Part shown: piece after piece, positions 1-11,549 of the stretch
Layout of the letters: each line of letters opens with the position of its first letter
How positions within the stretch are numbered: the stretch's first letter is position 1
Assembly: GCA_030704615.1 (NCBI GenBank)
Contig: CM060732.1
Span: 4,280,001-4,344,000 of the forward strand
From: Takakia lepidozioides
Taxonomy: Eukaryota; Streptophyta; Takakiopsida; Takakiales; Takakiaceae
Length of the DNA stretch: 64,000 bases
Direction: 5' to 3'
The notes under the pieces: model-generated
Told to the model about the DNA's origin: nothing
Databases searched by the model: none
The model's input: only the letters and a program-made list of their open reading frames with translations
Position numbers and translations under genes: made by a program

Positions 1-336
1 CTGTTCCATCCTCCACAAGATTAAACTCATCTCCTCCCGGCATGTACTCAATTTGAAGTGAAGTAAGTGGCAATGAGGATGACTTGTCAGCCAGGAATTG
101 TCGTTGCAGATCTCGCATTTCGCTCCCCTTCGAAACCTGTAACAAGCATATGAGACTCGTACTGAGAGCAGGATAGGCGAGCAGCTCACACATATGATTG
201 TATCACATGCTAGATTATGGAGGATTGATTGACAACTTGGTCGCAATAATGAAGGTAATGAGCCTTAGACATTTGAAGTTTGGTTTTACCTTCAACGTAA
301 GAGGTGGTAGTTGAGAAATGGTCTGTCGATACTTCC

Positions 337-903
337 TCAGTACTGTACGGTGCGGAAATGACATATCTGAAGATTGGTCCAAGCTTCTTTATGACATCGG
401 TACTTTGTCCAAAATGCAACCTCCTCAGCACCATGACCTTCGTGGAGTTGTGCGTCCCGCCACGCCGACAACCGATCTACCATCCCATGCAAGGTGTCTT
501 CGGGGAAGACATCCTCAACCGGTGTTCCAGTGATCAAATCCATGACCGCTGGCAATGCCAACTCCGTCACTCGTGCTTCTTCTCCTAGTACGCCCTCGAT
601 CTGATCCCACTGCTTCAAGTCAGGATGGGCTCGTGCTGCAAACGTTTGCAACACTTCTGCCTCTGAAAAAAGACTCATAGATGGATGCAACAGTATCCAT
701 GGCAAAATCGATGGATCGCTCACACCCCAATTTTGCACCCTCCATTTCATAAGCAACTTGAACGCCTCCACCACTTCCTCATTCTCGATCTCGTGCATAC
801 GTACCCAGGCCTCTTTAAATGCATACAAAAACCGAGCTCGGTTGCCGGTTGACACCATCTCATCCTGTACCAAAACCAAACCACATTTCAACATACAATG
901 CAC
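337..903 (-). CDS. unrecognised open frame, probably transposon-derived
   Basis: An open frame of 188 residues runs on the minus strand with a normal amino-acid mix (acidic, leucine and tryptophan rich, mostly helical in appearance) and no low-complexity bias, so it may be a real exon. I recognise no domain. It lies about 600 bp from a gag-like fragment on the same strand and 1.8 kb from a MULE transposase remnant, also on the minus strand, so it may be part of a decayed element. No start or splice site can be defended. A chance open frame is possible. Confidence 0.3.
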   Translation of the reverse strand: MHCMLKCGLVLVQDEMVSTGNRARFLYAFKEAWVRMHEIENEEVVEAFKLLMKWRVQNWGVSDPSILPWILLHPSMSLFSEAEVLQTFAARAHPDLKQWDQIEGVLGEEARVTELALPAVMDLITGTPVEDVFPEDTLHGMVDRLSAWRDAQLHEGHGAEEVAFWTKYRCHKEAWTNLQICHFRTVQY

Positions 904-1490
904 TCGCTTAACACGGTTTCTGCGCTACACAAAGACAAATGCTTCTATACTATTGTTGTGGTTCTATCAGACAAGAATATAATGCCTGGGTATACGTGTT
1001 GGGGTATACTTTGTTGTTGTCACGTTTTGCATGTATCCTACCAGAATTTCATAATTGGGGGGGGGGGTGGTGTTCAACATAACGTATCAAATCTGTTGTT
1101 GAAATGGTTGCATGTGATGCCAACGCGGCGTCCGCTTCCTCAAACTCCACTTAGTGCTTGTGCAACTCCCCGTCGTCGAATGAATTCCCTTCGTTGGAGA
1201 CTTCTTCAATGGGCATTGTCTCATGCATCCCAGATGATGAGGGTAGCAACTCCGTTGGTGTCCCCTCACTGGCTGCAGCTCCCATGTCTAAAGTCCAAGA
1301 GCATTGCATCGCCTCTGAAATATTGGTGCTACAAGGGTCACCGCGAGCATGCACCACCAGTTCCCATGGAGGTGTACTAAAGTCGTCCTCCCCTGCGGAC
1401 TCGGAGGATGTTATCCGTGGTTCAAAAAGAATGGCAAGCATCATCCTGAACCGAGCCGCGCACACCGAGCTGTACACAAGCTACGTGCCG

Positions 1491-2060
1491 TCATATACAA
1501 AGCTCACCAAGTTCCTTGTATGGTTTCAAAACAAGTAAATTGACTACTGTAAGCTGACTACTTCTCACCAATGTGATATAATTCAGGTAATGCCAATGAC
1601 TTACCCTGTTCCCTTTCGGCACCACGCAATAAAACAATCCACCAATGTCGGCAAGAGCCGGGATGTGAAACATTGCCGCTGCTTCCTCTGCAACTGCTCG
1701 TTTGCCATTTCCTTCTTCAAATTTCTTGCATTTGAGCCATACGAATGAGCCATACCCTGTTTCTGGGTTGATGTTCTCTATCTCGTGGTGGATAGTCATC
1801 TCGTGGCCTCTGATAACGATTACTCTTCCTCCTCCAAGGTATCCTTGGAATCCTTGTTTCTGCTCTGGTGGAACCCAAGTTCCAATTTTTTTTGCAGTTG
1901 CTACTGCTTCAGCCAAAGTGTTGTTGGGTAAGACTGTAACCATAGTTACGTACTCAAGACGAAGTCCATTGACGAACCATGACTTCTGTAACTCATCCCC
2001 TGGTGCCTGGTTTAACTTCCTGAGCAGAGTTTTCATCCTCTCCAGGTAGTCAACTACCAA
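1491..2060 (-). pseudogene. retroelement gag-like fragment fused to unknown sequence
   Basis: The first 60 or so residues (about 2060 to 1890) have the pattern of the C-terminal half of a plant retrotransposon Gag: a helical stretch with DYLERMKTLLRKL, then FVNGLRLEYV, then TLAEAVATAKK. The remaining residues (from GTWVPPEQ onward) do not look like Gag and I do not recognise them. No zinc knuckle follows. I read it as a truncated Gag joined to other sequence by rearrangement. No other part of that retroelement is visible in this stretch. The Gag assignment rests on pattern resemblance only. Confidence 0.35.
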
Positions 2061-2168
2061 TTCTTTCTTTTTCTGTCTCAGATTTTGTAATCCTGTAAAG
2101 ATTTCAAATGTGGATTTATTGGAACGATATCGTAGACGAAGTCCATTGACGAACCATGACTTCTGTAA
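1957..2168. repeat. pair of 35-bp direct repeats
   Basis: Positions 1957-1991 and 2134-2168 carry the same 35 bp (beginning agacgaagtccattgacg), 142 bp apart. The first copy lies inside the gag-like frame and the second is upstream of it on the coding strand, so the second is a partial duplication. Confidence 0.85.
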
Positions 2169-2457
2169 AGAAAATTATAGTGGTCTCTACCCTTTCTCCA
2201 AGATTACACCATCATGCCAGAATCCGTATTACGATTTAATTTTCCTTTACTGATTGATCACCAATCTTTTAATGGGCACAATAATACCATTGTCCTTTTC
2301 AGTGTATCTGACTTGTAATAAGTCTTTGGGTATCCAGTACTCTACTACTTCTATGATCATATGACAATATTCATAATTTGAACATCCTTCCCTGAAGATG
2401 TAACTAGTGTAGCAAATTTTTCTGATTGGTAGTAGAGTAATCAATAAAGCTAGATGA

Positions 2458-2745
2458 GGGACTAGTGGCTGCCCTAGTGGTTGGACTAGTGGCAACCTAG
2501 TGATGGACTAGTGGTTGCACTAGTGGTGGCTAGTGGCAGCCTAGTGATGAACTAGTGGCTGCACTAGTGGCAGCCTAGTGATGGACTAGTGGCTGCACTA
2601 GTGGTGGCTAGTGGCAACCTAGTGGTTGGACTAGTGGCTGCACTAGTGGTGGCTAGTGGCAGCCTAGTGGTTGGACTAGTGGCTGCACTAGTGGTTGTCT
2701 AGTGGTGCACTAGTGGTGGACTAGTGATAGACTAGTGTTTGGTGT
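2458..2745. repeat. ACTAGTGG minisatellite
   Basis: About 290 bp made of short units based on ACTAGTGG (containing SpeI sites), alternating in the patterns gactagtggc, ctagtggtggc and ctagtggttgcac. It has no coding capacity. It abuts the 3' end of the MULE transposase remnant on the minus strand. Confidence 0.9.
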
Positions 2746-2749
2746 GCAC

Positions 2750-3600
2750 ATATGTTGTGTGGTTTTGGACAGCGATGTAGTTGTGTAGCGATATGTATGC
2801 GCACGACAGAGTAGTACCACCATGCCCTTATAGTTTGGTATAAGGAGTTTGCTTCGACCTTGCTTGTCGCATCTTTATACAACCGACAGAGTCTCATGTG
2901 TTCATCCTGCAACTCTGGTTTTATCCAATTCTTGGTGTGCCTTCGGAGGGATTGAGTCCAATGGAACAGGCAAGTGCGCTCTCTGCCCACCATGGGTATT
3001 TTTGGATCACCACTTCCAAAAACACACCGGACTGCATTCCAATTTGCCTGCGCGCTATCGGCCATAAATCCATGCAAATTTGGATTTGAGACACCATGAT
3101 TCGTCATGACTCTCACAAGGGACTTCCACATCAGGATTTGAGACTCAGTGTCTTCGGATTGCATGTCACACACTGCAATGTCATAACTCTTTGGTAAGAT
3201 GGATCGTACACATGGGCAGCCATGGTTGTCCAGCCCTTCACATGTTTCACATGATCAAACATGAGCCAAGATTTCTGGAGATCGCCACCGGGCTGCATTC
3301 TGCGGACCAAGCTAACTCCACTTCCCTCCGCAACTGTGGACATCTTGAATAAGAACACTTTCAACGAGCCCTGACCAGAAAGACATTATCTTGAATGAAG
3401 TCATACATGCTTCTCCGCTTCAATTCCAGGAGGCTATCCACATAACCTGTGCTCCCTATCCCCATTATGAGTGCGTTGATCTGGTTGCGTACATTGGGTG
3501 AACTAAGGGTCGAGAAATAGTCCATAACGACGTCCAATTTTTCGCTGTCAAGTTTCTGTTCAATGGGCAACGGATGGTTGCCCATCCAAATGATTTTCGT
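2750..3600 (-). pseudogene. MULE transposase remnant, divergent from the 24-28 kb copy
   Basis: Three adjoining minus-strand frames (3585-3361, 3364-3131, 3173-2721) line up in order with residues of the MULE transposase encoded at 25.5-26.3 kb. Matching landmarks are SSPNVRNQI (versus CSPNVRNHI), ELKRRSMYDFI, FKMSTVAEGSGV, WLMFDHVKH, AAHVYDPSYQ, GFMADSAQANWNAV (second catalytic Asp region) and CLFHWTQSL (the C-x2-H motif). The frames are offset from one another, so at least two frameshifts are present. The C-terminal part with the catalytic Glu and the SWIM finger is missing, cut off near the ACTAGTGG repeat. It is more diverged than the copies in the right half of the window, hence an older or different subfamily. 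Confidence 0.75.
2773..2807. repeat. dispersed 34-bp sequence, copy 1
   Basis: A stretch of about 34 bp (starting tgtagttgtgtagcgatatg) is repeated almost exactly at 61198-61231, 58 kb away. Flanks differ soon outside the match, although gttttggacagcgatgtag and gttgtggacaacaatgtag also resemble each other just 5' of it. Confidence 0.8.
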
Positions 3601-3980
3601 TCGCTTTGAGACTTGGCCAGTGTGTTCAGTGTACCCTCTGATACGTCCCAGTGTAATATGAGATCAATCGAAATTCGTTCAATTGTCCAATGAGGCGTTC
3701 ACTTGTCATCTAGTTTTTGTTCAATGCGAAAAAAAGAAATCCTGCAATGCGTGCACGACTATTGCACCCATTGAACGGATATGGTTGAAGCCCCTCTTTT
3801 GCCCCCATGTGCTGGAACACGTGTGGAGACACATTAGACGAATAAATCATTTGCCTCCCCATAGACGCGCTCACCCCTCGAGCCATTCCACAATTTCATT
3901 GAATTTAAATTCATTTTTAAGCCAATAAATGGGTTTGCACTGCCTTTCATTGGGGGTTTCTGGCACGTATCGATTTTGTT
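3600..3980. other. noncoding gap
   Basis: No supported gene, repeat or site. It is AT-richer than the skewed block that starts just after it. Confidence 0.6.
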
Positions 3981-5199
3981 TTTGGCGATGTAGAGAGAAT
4001 TGGGAGAGAGGTCATGGGTGCAGGAAGTGGAGAAATACGGCGATAATGGGCTGTTACGAGTGAGGCTAAAGTACCCTGAGAGACAGCCCGGAGATATGAG
4101 AGGGGGGCAGAGGGGGGAGAAGAGAGCAGAGGCGATAGATGTGAAGCCCAAGAGAGCCAGCCGCAAGTGCGAGACTGATGGAGGAGGCCAGTATTTGTGG
4201 CGTTTGGGGTCTGAAGGCAAGTTGGCGGATTTGCTGGCTTGGAGTAAAGCGTTGGCGGCTTGGGGTTGTCATGAGCGATCAATTCAGGGATGGGGGGGGG
4301 GAAGCCCGGGGATTAATTTTGGCTGCAAATTTACCTAGGGGCTGGCAAAAGGCATGGTGACCAAGTATGGGGATAGTGTAAGGCATGGTTGTCATACTGG
4401 CAGCAGTGGAGGCGATGGTCTGGTGAGAGGGCTGGCCGTGGGAATCATAAATATGGCAGCATGCTGTCCAGTGAGAAGCAGCGTGAAGGGGGGCAGGGGC
4501 AGATTTTGTCTGGGCCAAGTTATACCAAGTGGGGGTGCAGCTAATTGTGGGGAGCCTGATGCAGCCAGAGCATTGAGGAAGGGTGTTTATATGACCATTC
4601 ATGATGCGTGTTTGTGGACTTGTGTGGGTGGGGCAGTAGTAGTGATGGGAAGTGATGGTAAATCTGTAGAAGATTAGGGCTGAGTGAAGAGGGGATGGTG
4701 TGTTGTCAAGAAGATTATGCAGGATCCAGTCTGAGAGTAAGGGTGGTGGGTGATGAGTTAGCAGATGGCAGCGGGGAATTTGTGAAGGGTATGTATAGTG
4801 TGAGTGTGGATTGTGGGTAATTGTGAAGATGTATATTGGATTGTATGGTTTAACGGAGCTGGACGAGTGGTAGGGGGAGAAGTCCAGATTGTGTTGCGTG
4901 CACCTTGTGGGGATTGTTTATAGTAAGGGTGGTAAGTTAGTGTGGTTAGTACAATAGAGGGTTGGTATTGCCCTGGGTGTGAGTATGGAGGTTTGGGGAT
5001 TGGGTGTTTGTTAATGTATGAAGGATAGGTGGGGGGTGGGTAGGGGTAAGTGTAGGTATTTGTGTGGAGTGGTATGAGGGAGTGGGCTGGGGACATGGGG
5101 AACCAGGTCCGTGGGATATGTGGGCATAAAGGTGCATATCGAGTAAACATAGTGATAATGCGCCGGGGGTATGATGATGCTAAGATCTGGTTGTGCGTG

Positions 5200-5650
5200 G
5201 ATTTTGGAGTATTGGTGGGCAGATGTGGGGTAACATATACTTGTGGCAGTTGGAGAAATAGGGGGAGGTGAAGGGATGGAACGGCAGGTATAGTGTCTGG
5301 ACCATTCAAAGTATGGGGAAACCCAGTCAAGTATAGTGGTGTGGTGGGCGCCAGCCTGACCAATAGTCTGATTGGCATAACAAGCAAGCTGTAGAGTAGT
5401 GGGGGCCTCACAAAGTACTGAGTGTGGCATGTACCCCACTGACTTCTGACTAGTATTGGTGATGTAGATGGATGTAGAGACACCATGAAGAGCGGGAAGA
5501 CAAGTATACAGACGCCAATTGTAGCTTATCAGACTCGTAGCAAAGCTGGTGGGCAGCAGGGGTGATTTCCATTGTATGTTGAGAGACACAAGAAAGGTAA
5601 AGTGGTAGTTGCTTGTGATGACAAGTGCCCAGTATGGTGAGGGCAGCCTG
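5200..5650 (-). pseudogene. possible copia RT/RNase H remnant
   Basis: A minus-strand frame contains FATSLIS, ALHGVSTSIYI, then LQLACYANQ and, further on, AHHTTI and FEWSRHYT. In copia elements the corresponding order is a FAVSLLS-like helix, an ALKRVLRYL-like helix, the YSDADWAG aspartate strand, RRST and an ISWSSKRQ-like strand. The correspondence would require many G-to-A changes on the coding strand (Asp to Asn, Arg to His), which fits the base skew. The spacing does not match perfectly, so this could be wishful reading. Confidence 0.25.
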
Positions 5651-7379
5651 TCGGTGCAGGGCAAGGTCGTAGGAGACGTCTTGGCGGAGGGGGACCAGCC
5701 CCATGTCTGACTGTGAGCTCGGAGGGCAGTGGCCACGCTTATACGGATGGGTGTTGTCGGGTCTTGGAGGGGAGAACCACTATTAAGGGCCACCCTAGTT
5801 GTCAACCTGCCACTGTGTACTTTACGAGTAAAAAAGACTGTGTGAGTGTGGGTGAGTATGGATTGGATATACCAAAAGTAGTGGGGCAGTAGAGAAGATG
5901 GATTAGCGGGTAGCAGGGGTGGTAGTGGACAAGCAGAGATCTGGCAAGCTCTTACTCTAGTGGGTAGTAGCACGGGTGGGGGGGGGGGGAGATGAGATTG
6001 GTGAGGAGTAATAGATCGGGGGGCAACAAATAGTGGCAAGCAACAGTGCTAAGGGGGAGGGTACTGAGAAGTATAATGATCAAGAGGGGTTGTGAGGACA
6101 TAACTGGGGGAGGCATTCAGCAAAGGGTGAGATTTGGGTGTGGTAATCTTCAGCACAAGGGGTGTGGCACAGTCAGGCTGGGAATAAATCTGATAGAGGG
6201 CCCGGTGAATAATGAACCGAGTGTTGTACAACAAAGAAGTATTGGGGGTTGAAATTGGGGTGTATGCATATTGGTATAGAGTATTGGTGTGTAGTGAACA
6301 TGGGTGGACCAAAGGGGGTAGAGTACCTGTGTGGAGCTGGTGAAGCATTGGGTACCTGCGGAGTATAGAAGAGCCAGAGAAGGATGTTGGGTACAGAACG
6401 TGCTGAATTGAGTGTTGCGATAAGAAGGTAGGAGGGGGGGGGGGGGGGGAGGGAGAGGTCTGTTGTGCACTTGAGATCACAAAGAGCAGCAGGGGTTGAG
6501 TGTGGGCCTAATAGCAGTGCGTTTGAGCTGGCAGAGACATGGGTGTTGTGGCGTTGAAACCAAGCAGGAGTTGGGAGGCCGGAGAAGACATCTGAGTGGT
6601 GTGGGGCCAATGCGTCGGGTACTGCTGAATCTGCTGAGCCTACCCTAGCAGGCAAATAGTTAGTGTGTGGAGGAAGGGATACGAATGTGTAGTATTGGGG
6701 AAAACACCTTTATATCAATTAAAAGAAATAAAGTGAATTGAGTATGGAGTGCCAGCATGGGCGTAATGAGGGGGGTAGGGAGGTAGCTCCACCTGTTGTT
6801 ACTCTGATTCCAATACGTATTGATCCTGTCTAGAGTACGTTGGGTGGTTTGTGGGGTAGAAACATATTATCTTGGGATGAGGGATCTTGTAGCGAGGAGA
6901 GATGGGTATACTTGGAGTTAGATACCGATGACATAGATGGGGATCAGTCCAGGGGGCAGGTGGACCATGCAGAACTGGGCCGGCTATGGATTATGGTTTA
7001 GGAGGAGTTGAACACAAACATCCATAACCGTGGCGCCTGCGGTAGAGATAGGGGCGTTAAGGGTAATGCGGCTGTGGCAATAGTGGAGCTAAGCCTGCTA
7101 GAAGCAGAGATCGTGAGAGAGTACCAGAAGGTTAAGGCACTTACCTTGAGCGAGTTCGAGCCATTTCGTCCAAGGCCAGCAGCACTGGCTGTTGTAGCAT
7201 AACCATGCTCTGGCAGGACCCCATAAAAGAAGGAGACAGTATGGGGCAGTGCAAAATAAAAATTATAACACGGGTGGTGGGAAGATTCAAGGTAGAGATA
7301 CTTACAATAGTGGGGGCAGAGTGATGAGCAGTGAGCAGCAAGGGAGAAAAGCGGATCGTGTCCACCTGGGGTTGCTTAC

Positions 7380-7665
7380 AGGGGAGCCCATTTGAGGTGA
7401 CGAGTTTGCGCCTTGACGAGGAAGTCCGCTTGTGCACTACAAACCTTGGAAAGGGCCCTGTTGCCCTGAGAGAGATATGGGTACTGGTAGAAAGGAGGGT
7501 ACCTATTCCATGTGGTACATGCGGGGTTGTACATAGGTCGAGGAGGTTAGGAACACTCCGTGTAGAGCCATAATGTGGAAGATGGTGTTGATGTAACTGA
7601 ATGAGAGCCTGGCGCCCCGAGGGGAAGAGATGCACCATGCACCACTGTCCCAGACCATCTCGGAG
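7380..7665 (-). pseudogene. possible copia protease and pre-integrase remnant
   Basis: On the minus strand near 7,650 a frame reads VWDSGAWCISSPRGARLSF, close to the copia protease active-site context (W-x-x-DSGAS-x-H-x-T/S-P). About 200 bp further in coding direction another frame has RRKLVTSNGLPCK, resembling the GAG-pre-integrase signature that ends in GLY-x-L. The order protease, pre-integrase, then the RNase H-like stretch at 5.2-5.6 kb is the copia order. Frames are broken and no zinc knuckle or integrase core is visible. Confidence 0.28.
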
Positions 7666-8479
7666 GAGTCCACACTTGGGTGAAGCCGCATCTTTGAACG
7701 CTCGCTTCTGTTAGAGAGATGGTGATATCTAGCCAGTGGAGTCGTAGAAAGAAATAACTGGGCCAATGTCGATAGGTTCGGACAGCAGAGTGATTCCACC
7801 TTGCATGAGAGAGCACCAGCTTCATACGTGAATCGCTCACGCCACCGTGAACTTGTGCACCGTTGCAGCTAATCCAGTTAGGTGATGAGGTACAGGTGCA
7901 GAGAAACGTGTAACTTGTGTACATAATCTTAGAGCTATGGCACACGTAGAGCAAGGCTGGCGTCGTTGCAAACAACGTGTAGTGGTGGGGCGGTAGTTGG
8001 TCAGGCCCGCCTGCGTACTCCGTTAAATGGACGCTGATGGAAAAAAGCTCAATCATGGTTTCCGGGGCCCGACGCAGACGATAATCCTGCGAGAAGTAGT
8101 TTAAACTCTGCGTACTAGAGTGGTGAGAAGAGTGGGGGTGTGATAAGACCGAGATGCAGTGGGACAAGGTAGAAGATGAGGGGGGGAAGAGACAAGCTGG
8201 GGAGTTATGGCGGCTGACCTCGCCAACATTGTTAGTCGTAGCTAGGATAGCAGACCCGCTAGCGAGAGCGTGTGAGATAGTGGAAATAAAAAAAAAGTTT
8301 AGCAGGAGCGCTAAGTTGGCGGATAACAGAGAGGTTAGCCGGGAGGCGTGGAGGAGGGCGGCGCTCCGCCCTCCCACCATAGATGATTACTTCTCTCGTG
8401 AAGATGGAGAGGATGTGAAGATCATTTTAAAAGTCTGAACATCTACATTGGAGTAAAATTATGCACAACATTCAATTAC

Positions 8480-11400
8480 ACCCATATCATTGGACGATAT
8501 GTTCCACATTATTCAGCTCATCAGAAAAACCCCTTTGTATCTGCATTCCAAGAAAAACAAATGCAACTACCTAACATTCGGACTATCAGGGTCCTCACCA
8601 TACTCCAACGCTATGTCCTGCAACACCCCCGAAACTACTGTTGCGGGAGAGGGACCCGAGAGCAAGTCAAGGCCAAGTCTTAAACAGATCTTTGGGCTAG
8701 GAGTCCTCTCCTCACCAATGCCCTCGTCAACACACTCTTCTTGGAGCCTTCCTCGGTGGTTGGATCCTCGCTTTCAGAGCCCTCTTCTGCAAAATTGTCA
8801 AAATAGTTCCGTACCGTTGCAAATTGTGCAACAGCCCTCACTTGTGCTGGCCATTGTGCCTGTTGAGACATTCCTGTCCACGGTTGCTCCGCCTGAGCCA
8901 GGGTTGTTGCCGCTGCAGAAGAAGACAGGTCGTACCTTTTTTTCCGGAGTCGTTAGCGCAACAACTTGTTCTTGCACTTTGAACCTCTTCTCCCTACCAA
9001 CGTCCTCCCTCCCTAAATCCGTGGAAGACCCTGGAATCCCCATGATGGCCTTAGCGAGACGCTTCGCAATCTGCAATGGCGGCTCGTAACTGCAATTACG
9101 ACAGAACATATTAGATCATATTTGGCAAGAAGGATGATTTGGGGAAATGGGAACATGCAGAACATGCTAACAATGAATACACATAGAAGTTGGACTTACT
9201 CACTCCAGCGATTGTACGTGAATCTGAATGCCATCCCTGTCGTCGTTAAACCAGTTAGTGTTGGCAGCTGTGTTAGTAACAACGCTGGCCGTAGGTGCCG
9301 AGGGCTGCAAATCCATGAACAGTGAGTAGTGAGCAGTAAGCAGGTTTTGCCGATCGTCACCGAACCGCCCGGACATGTTTGCCGACCACTTCTAGGTTCG
9401 GAATAGATTCGGGATAGATTAAGTTTATAGAATATTTCCATTTTGGATTCCAAATGAGATTTTTACTAAATTTATATTGCATATAACCCCTCAAAAATTT
9501 AAGGTTCGGCACCGAACACCATTTCATACACTAAAAAAAAATTAAGGAAAAAAAAGATACTATTTTTAGAAAACATAGGTGCCGGCACTGTTCGGCGCCG
9601 AACAGTGCCATAGGTTCGAAAATAGTCCAAACTGATTCAGCATAGGCTCGGCACAGGTTCAGAAGAATATTCCTTGACAAAATATTCCTCCACATAGGCT
9701 CGGCACTGGTTCAGAAGAATATTCTTTGAATATTTGATATATTTCATAAATATTTCCTTAAGTTCGGCAAAACCTGCTCTATGCTCATGGAGTTTTGCTC
9801 ATGGAAAACTCAACCTCCAGGAGTTGCCATGGCATCCCTTAAAGCGCTAATGGAGGGGCTACCGGCACCTTCCTTGCCCTATGCACATTAGCATTTGACA
9901 ACACCCAACAACTTGCGAAATTGCACATGAACGTATACAGTAAACAGTCTAGATCAAAATGAAGCATTCCATAATTGCTGAACTCACCAATCTTGCCAGC
10001 ACGAGACACGTGCTTCACTTGCGCACGGGACCAAGTGCGATCTACAGCCTCTGATTTTCCTTTCTTGGATTGCCAGTAGTCAACTAGAGCGATCCACGCC
10101 TTCTCCGGACAGTCCCCAGGTCAAGGTCAACAATCCAATCCTCCTTCCAGCGATGGCGCTCAGTCTTCATGAAGTCACGGATGTAGTTGTAGACAGCCGC
10201 CCCCTTCAGGGGGAATGGTTCATACTTGAACTCAAGGTCCATCTCCGCCAAAATATGATCCATCTTCATGCTAGGTTGCTTATTAACCTCCCTTATCCCA
10301 AAATCCAGAAACCGTATTGCATGTCCCTTAATTTTGTTTTGCCATCTTGTTTTGTCTTTCACAATGTCCCCCGCTTCATTTGTCGTCAAAGTGAATACAG
10401 GGTGGCCTTCATCGACATTTGCCTTCCACTTTTCTATCAACTCTTTTTCGTCTTTTCTTGCCTCGCGGCGAAGCTCATTCCTTCTAGCCTTACAGTAGCC
10501 TCTGAGCGCTCTGGCATTTCCTCCGGTACTGCCTCAGTTATAACACCACCTGCAGGTCCAGCGGTACTAGCCCATCCTCCCGAAGGCCCCCAATTGGGAG
10601 TTTGTCCTAGCCATTGCTGTTGGTAGGGATACTGCTGGTATGGAAATTGTGGGAAGAAGTTTGTCATGGGAGGGGGCTGCTGTTGAAAAGTAGGTGGGTT
10701 CTGAGCATTCTGGGGGTAATATGATCGAGCAGGGTAATTAGGTGATGGGGGTGGTTGGAAGGATGAAGAACCAGGATAAGGTTGCGTAGGATTGGGTACC
10801 CAAATGCTTCCCCCAGATGACAAAGGAGTGGTAGGGTTGCTGTGTCTGCCCCCTGGGTGCCTAGGTGGGAGTTGTGGAGTGGGGTTCAGTACAGGGGCAA
10901 CAGTAGGAAGGGAAACTAAGGCCCCTTTTTCCTTATGGCGCTTGCACGGTCCTGCAACAATTTAGATTCAATAGGATGGAGAAGCAGCCAACAACACCAT
11001 GAACATAACATCCCTAATGGATACAACTATCAAATGCATCAATGGAGGCCCAAAACTCCACTCGACAACCTAAAGTAGCGACAGAACTAAAAATGACAGA
11101 TATGCGCATTTTGGAGGTTCAAAGGCTAACCCAGAACTCCATAGCGTCTTGAGTTGTGAAAGAACCAAATTTGATAGGATTGTGCCTATCTCCAGCTCGA
11201 AATGCGACTCTTCCTCTCTTCATTTCAGGGTTTGGGGTGGCAGCAGCTACAACAATAGGTCGTTTTGCGAGCACTCCAGCATTGGCTTCTTCACTCCTTG
11301 CAATGCCTCAGCCTCCTCCTCCTCCTCTCCTGGCTTGAAATATTTGTCTGGCTCACTGTCCGAACTCCTGTCGGATGCAGAGGAGTCCACATATGCCGCT

Positions 11401-11540
11401 TTGCTAGCCATCGACCGCAAACGGGAGCTCCTTCGCGTAGAGGAATGATGTCTCGGCTGCAACTTGGTCCGAGTAGGGTTTTCGTGCGTGGTCTCCTTCC
11501 TTGAAATACACCAAATAATCCAACCTTCACTCACCCTGAA
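8480..11540 (-). pseudogene. CACTA TnpA-like / Transposase_24 (Ptta) gene remnant
   Basis: Minus-strand exon-like pieces occur in order. 11534-11247 is serine-rich, ending in an acidic stretch. 10823-10440 is Pro/Gln-rich with YPYQQQW. 10440-10084 is helical, containing VYNYIRDFMKTERHRWKEDW. After a one-base frame change near 10,100 comes KAWIALVDYWQSKKGKSEAV followed by RTWSRAQVKHVSRAGKIG. The last motif is the typical core of plant Ptta/En-Spm Transposase_24 proteins, which bind CACTA ends. A plausible donor (gtgagt) follows at about 9,990, and further minus-strand exon-like sequence lies at 9109-8680 (GREDVGREKRFKVQEQVVAL; acidic SEDPTTEEGS). A MITE sits in the gap between them. The piece is probably the TnpA-like partner of the Tnp2 gene at 12.8-15.7 kb. 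Confidence 0.55.
9338..9779. mobile_element. MITE-like insertion with palindromic TTCGG cores
   Basis: Inverted ends gcaggttttgccga (9340-9353) and its complement ttcggcaaaacctgctc (9763-9779) bracket about 440 bp of AT-rich sequence. Inside is a perfect 26-bp palindrome at 9584-9609 (half-site ggcactgttcggc) and several GGTTCGG or GGCACCGAAC repeats. It encodes nothing. It lies in an apparent intron of the CACTA TnpA-like gene. Target-site duplications were not identified. Confidence 0.6.
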
Positions 11541-11549
11541 GACAACCTG

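Larger units (their letters stand above)
3980..8400. other. C-poor, G/T-rich strand-asymmetric block
   Basis: Throughout about 4.4 kb the plus strand is strikingly poor in C and rich in G and T, with homopolymer G tracts (for example 5978-5989 and 6434-6449, the latter about 16 G). Long open frames on the minus strand here are mostly Pro, Thr, Ser and His, as expected from composition rather than selection. Two short stretches on the minus strand faintly resemble a Ty1/copia polyprotein and are listed separately. Otherwise I see no gene. Confidence 0.7.

Noticed and set aside
4758-6039. Long minus-strand open frames of 240-340 residues
   Set aside because: Pro/Thr/Ser/His-rich and present in several overlapping frames at once, as expected from a stop-poor, G-poor strand; only two short motif hints were kept, at low confidence.
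7547-8380. 277-residue minus-strand open frame
   Set aside because: No domain, lies in the skewed block, and the protease-like motif at 7.65 kb is in a different frame.
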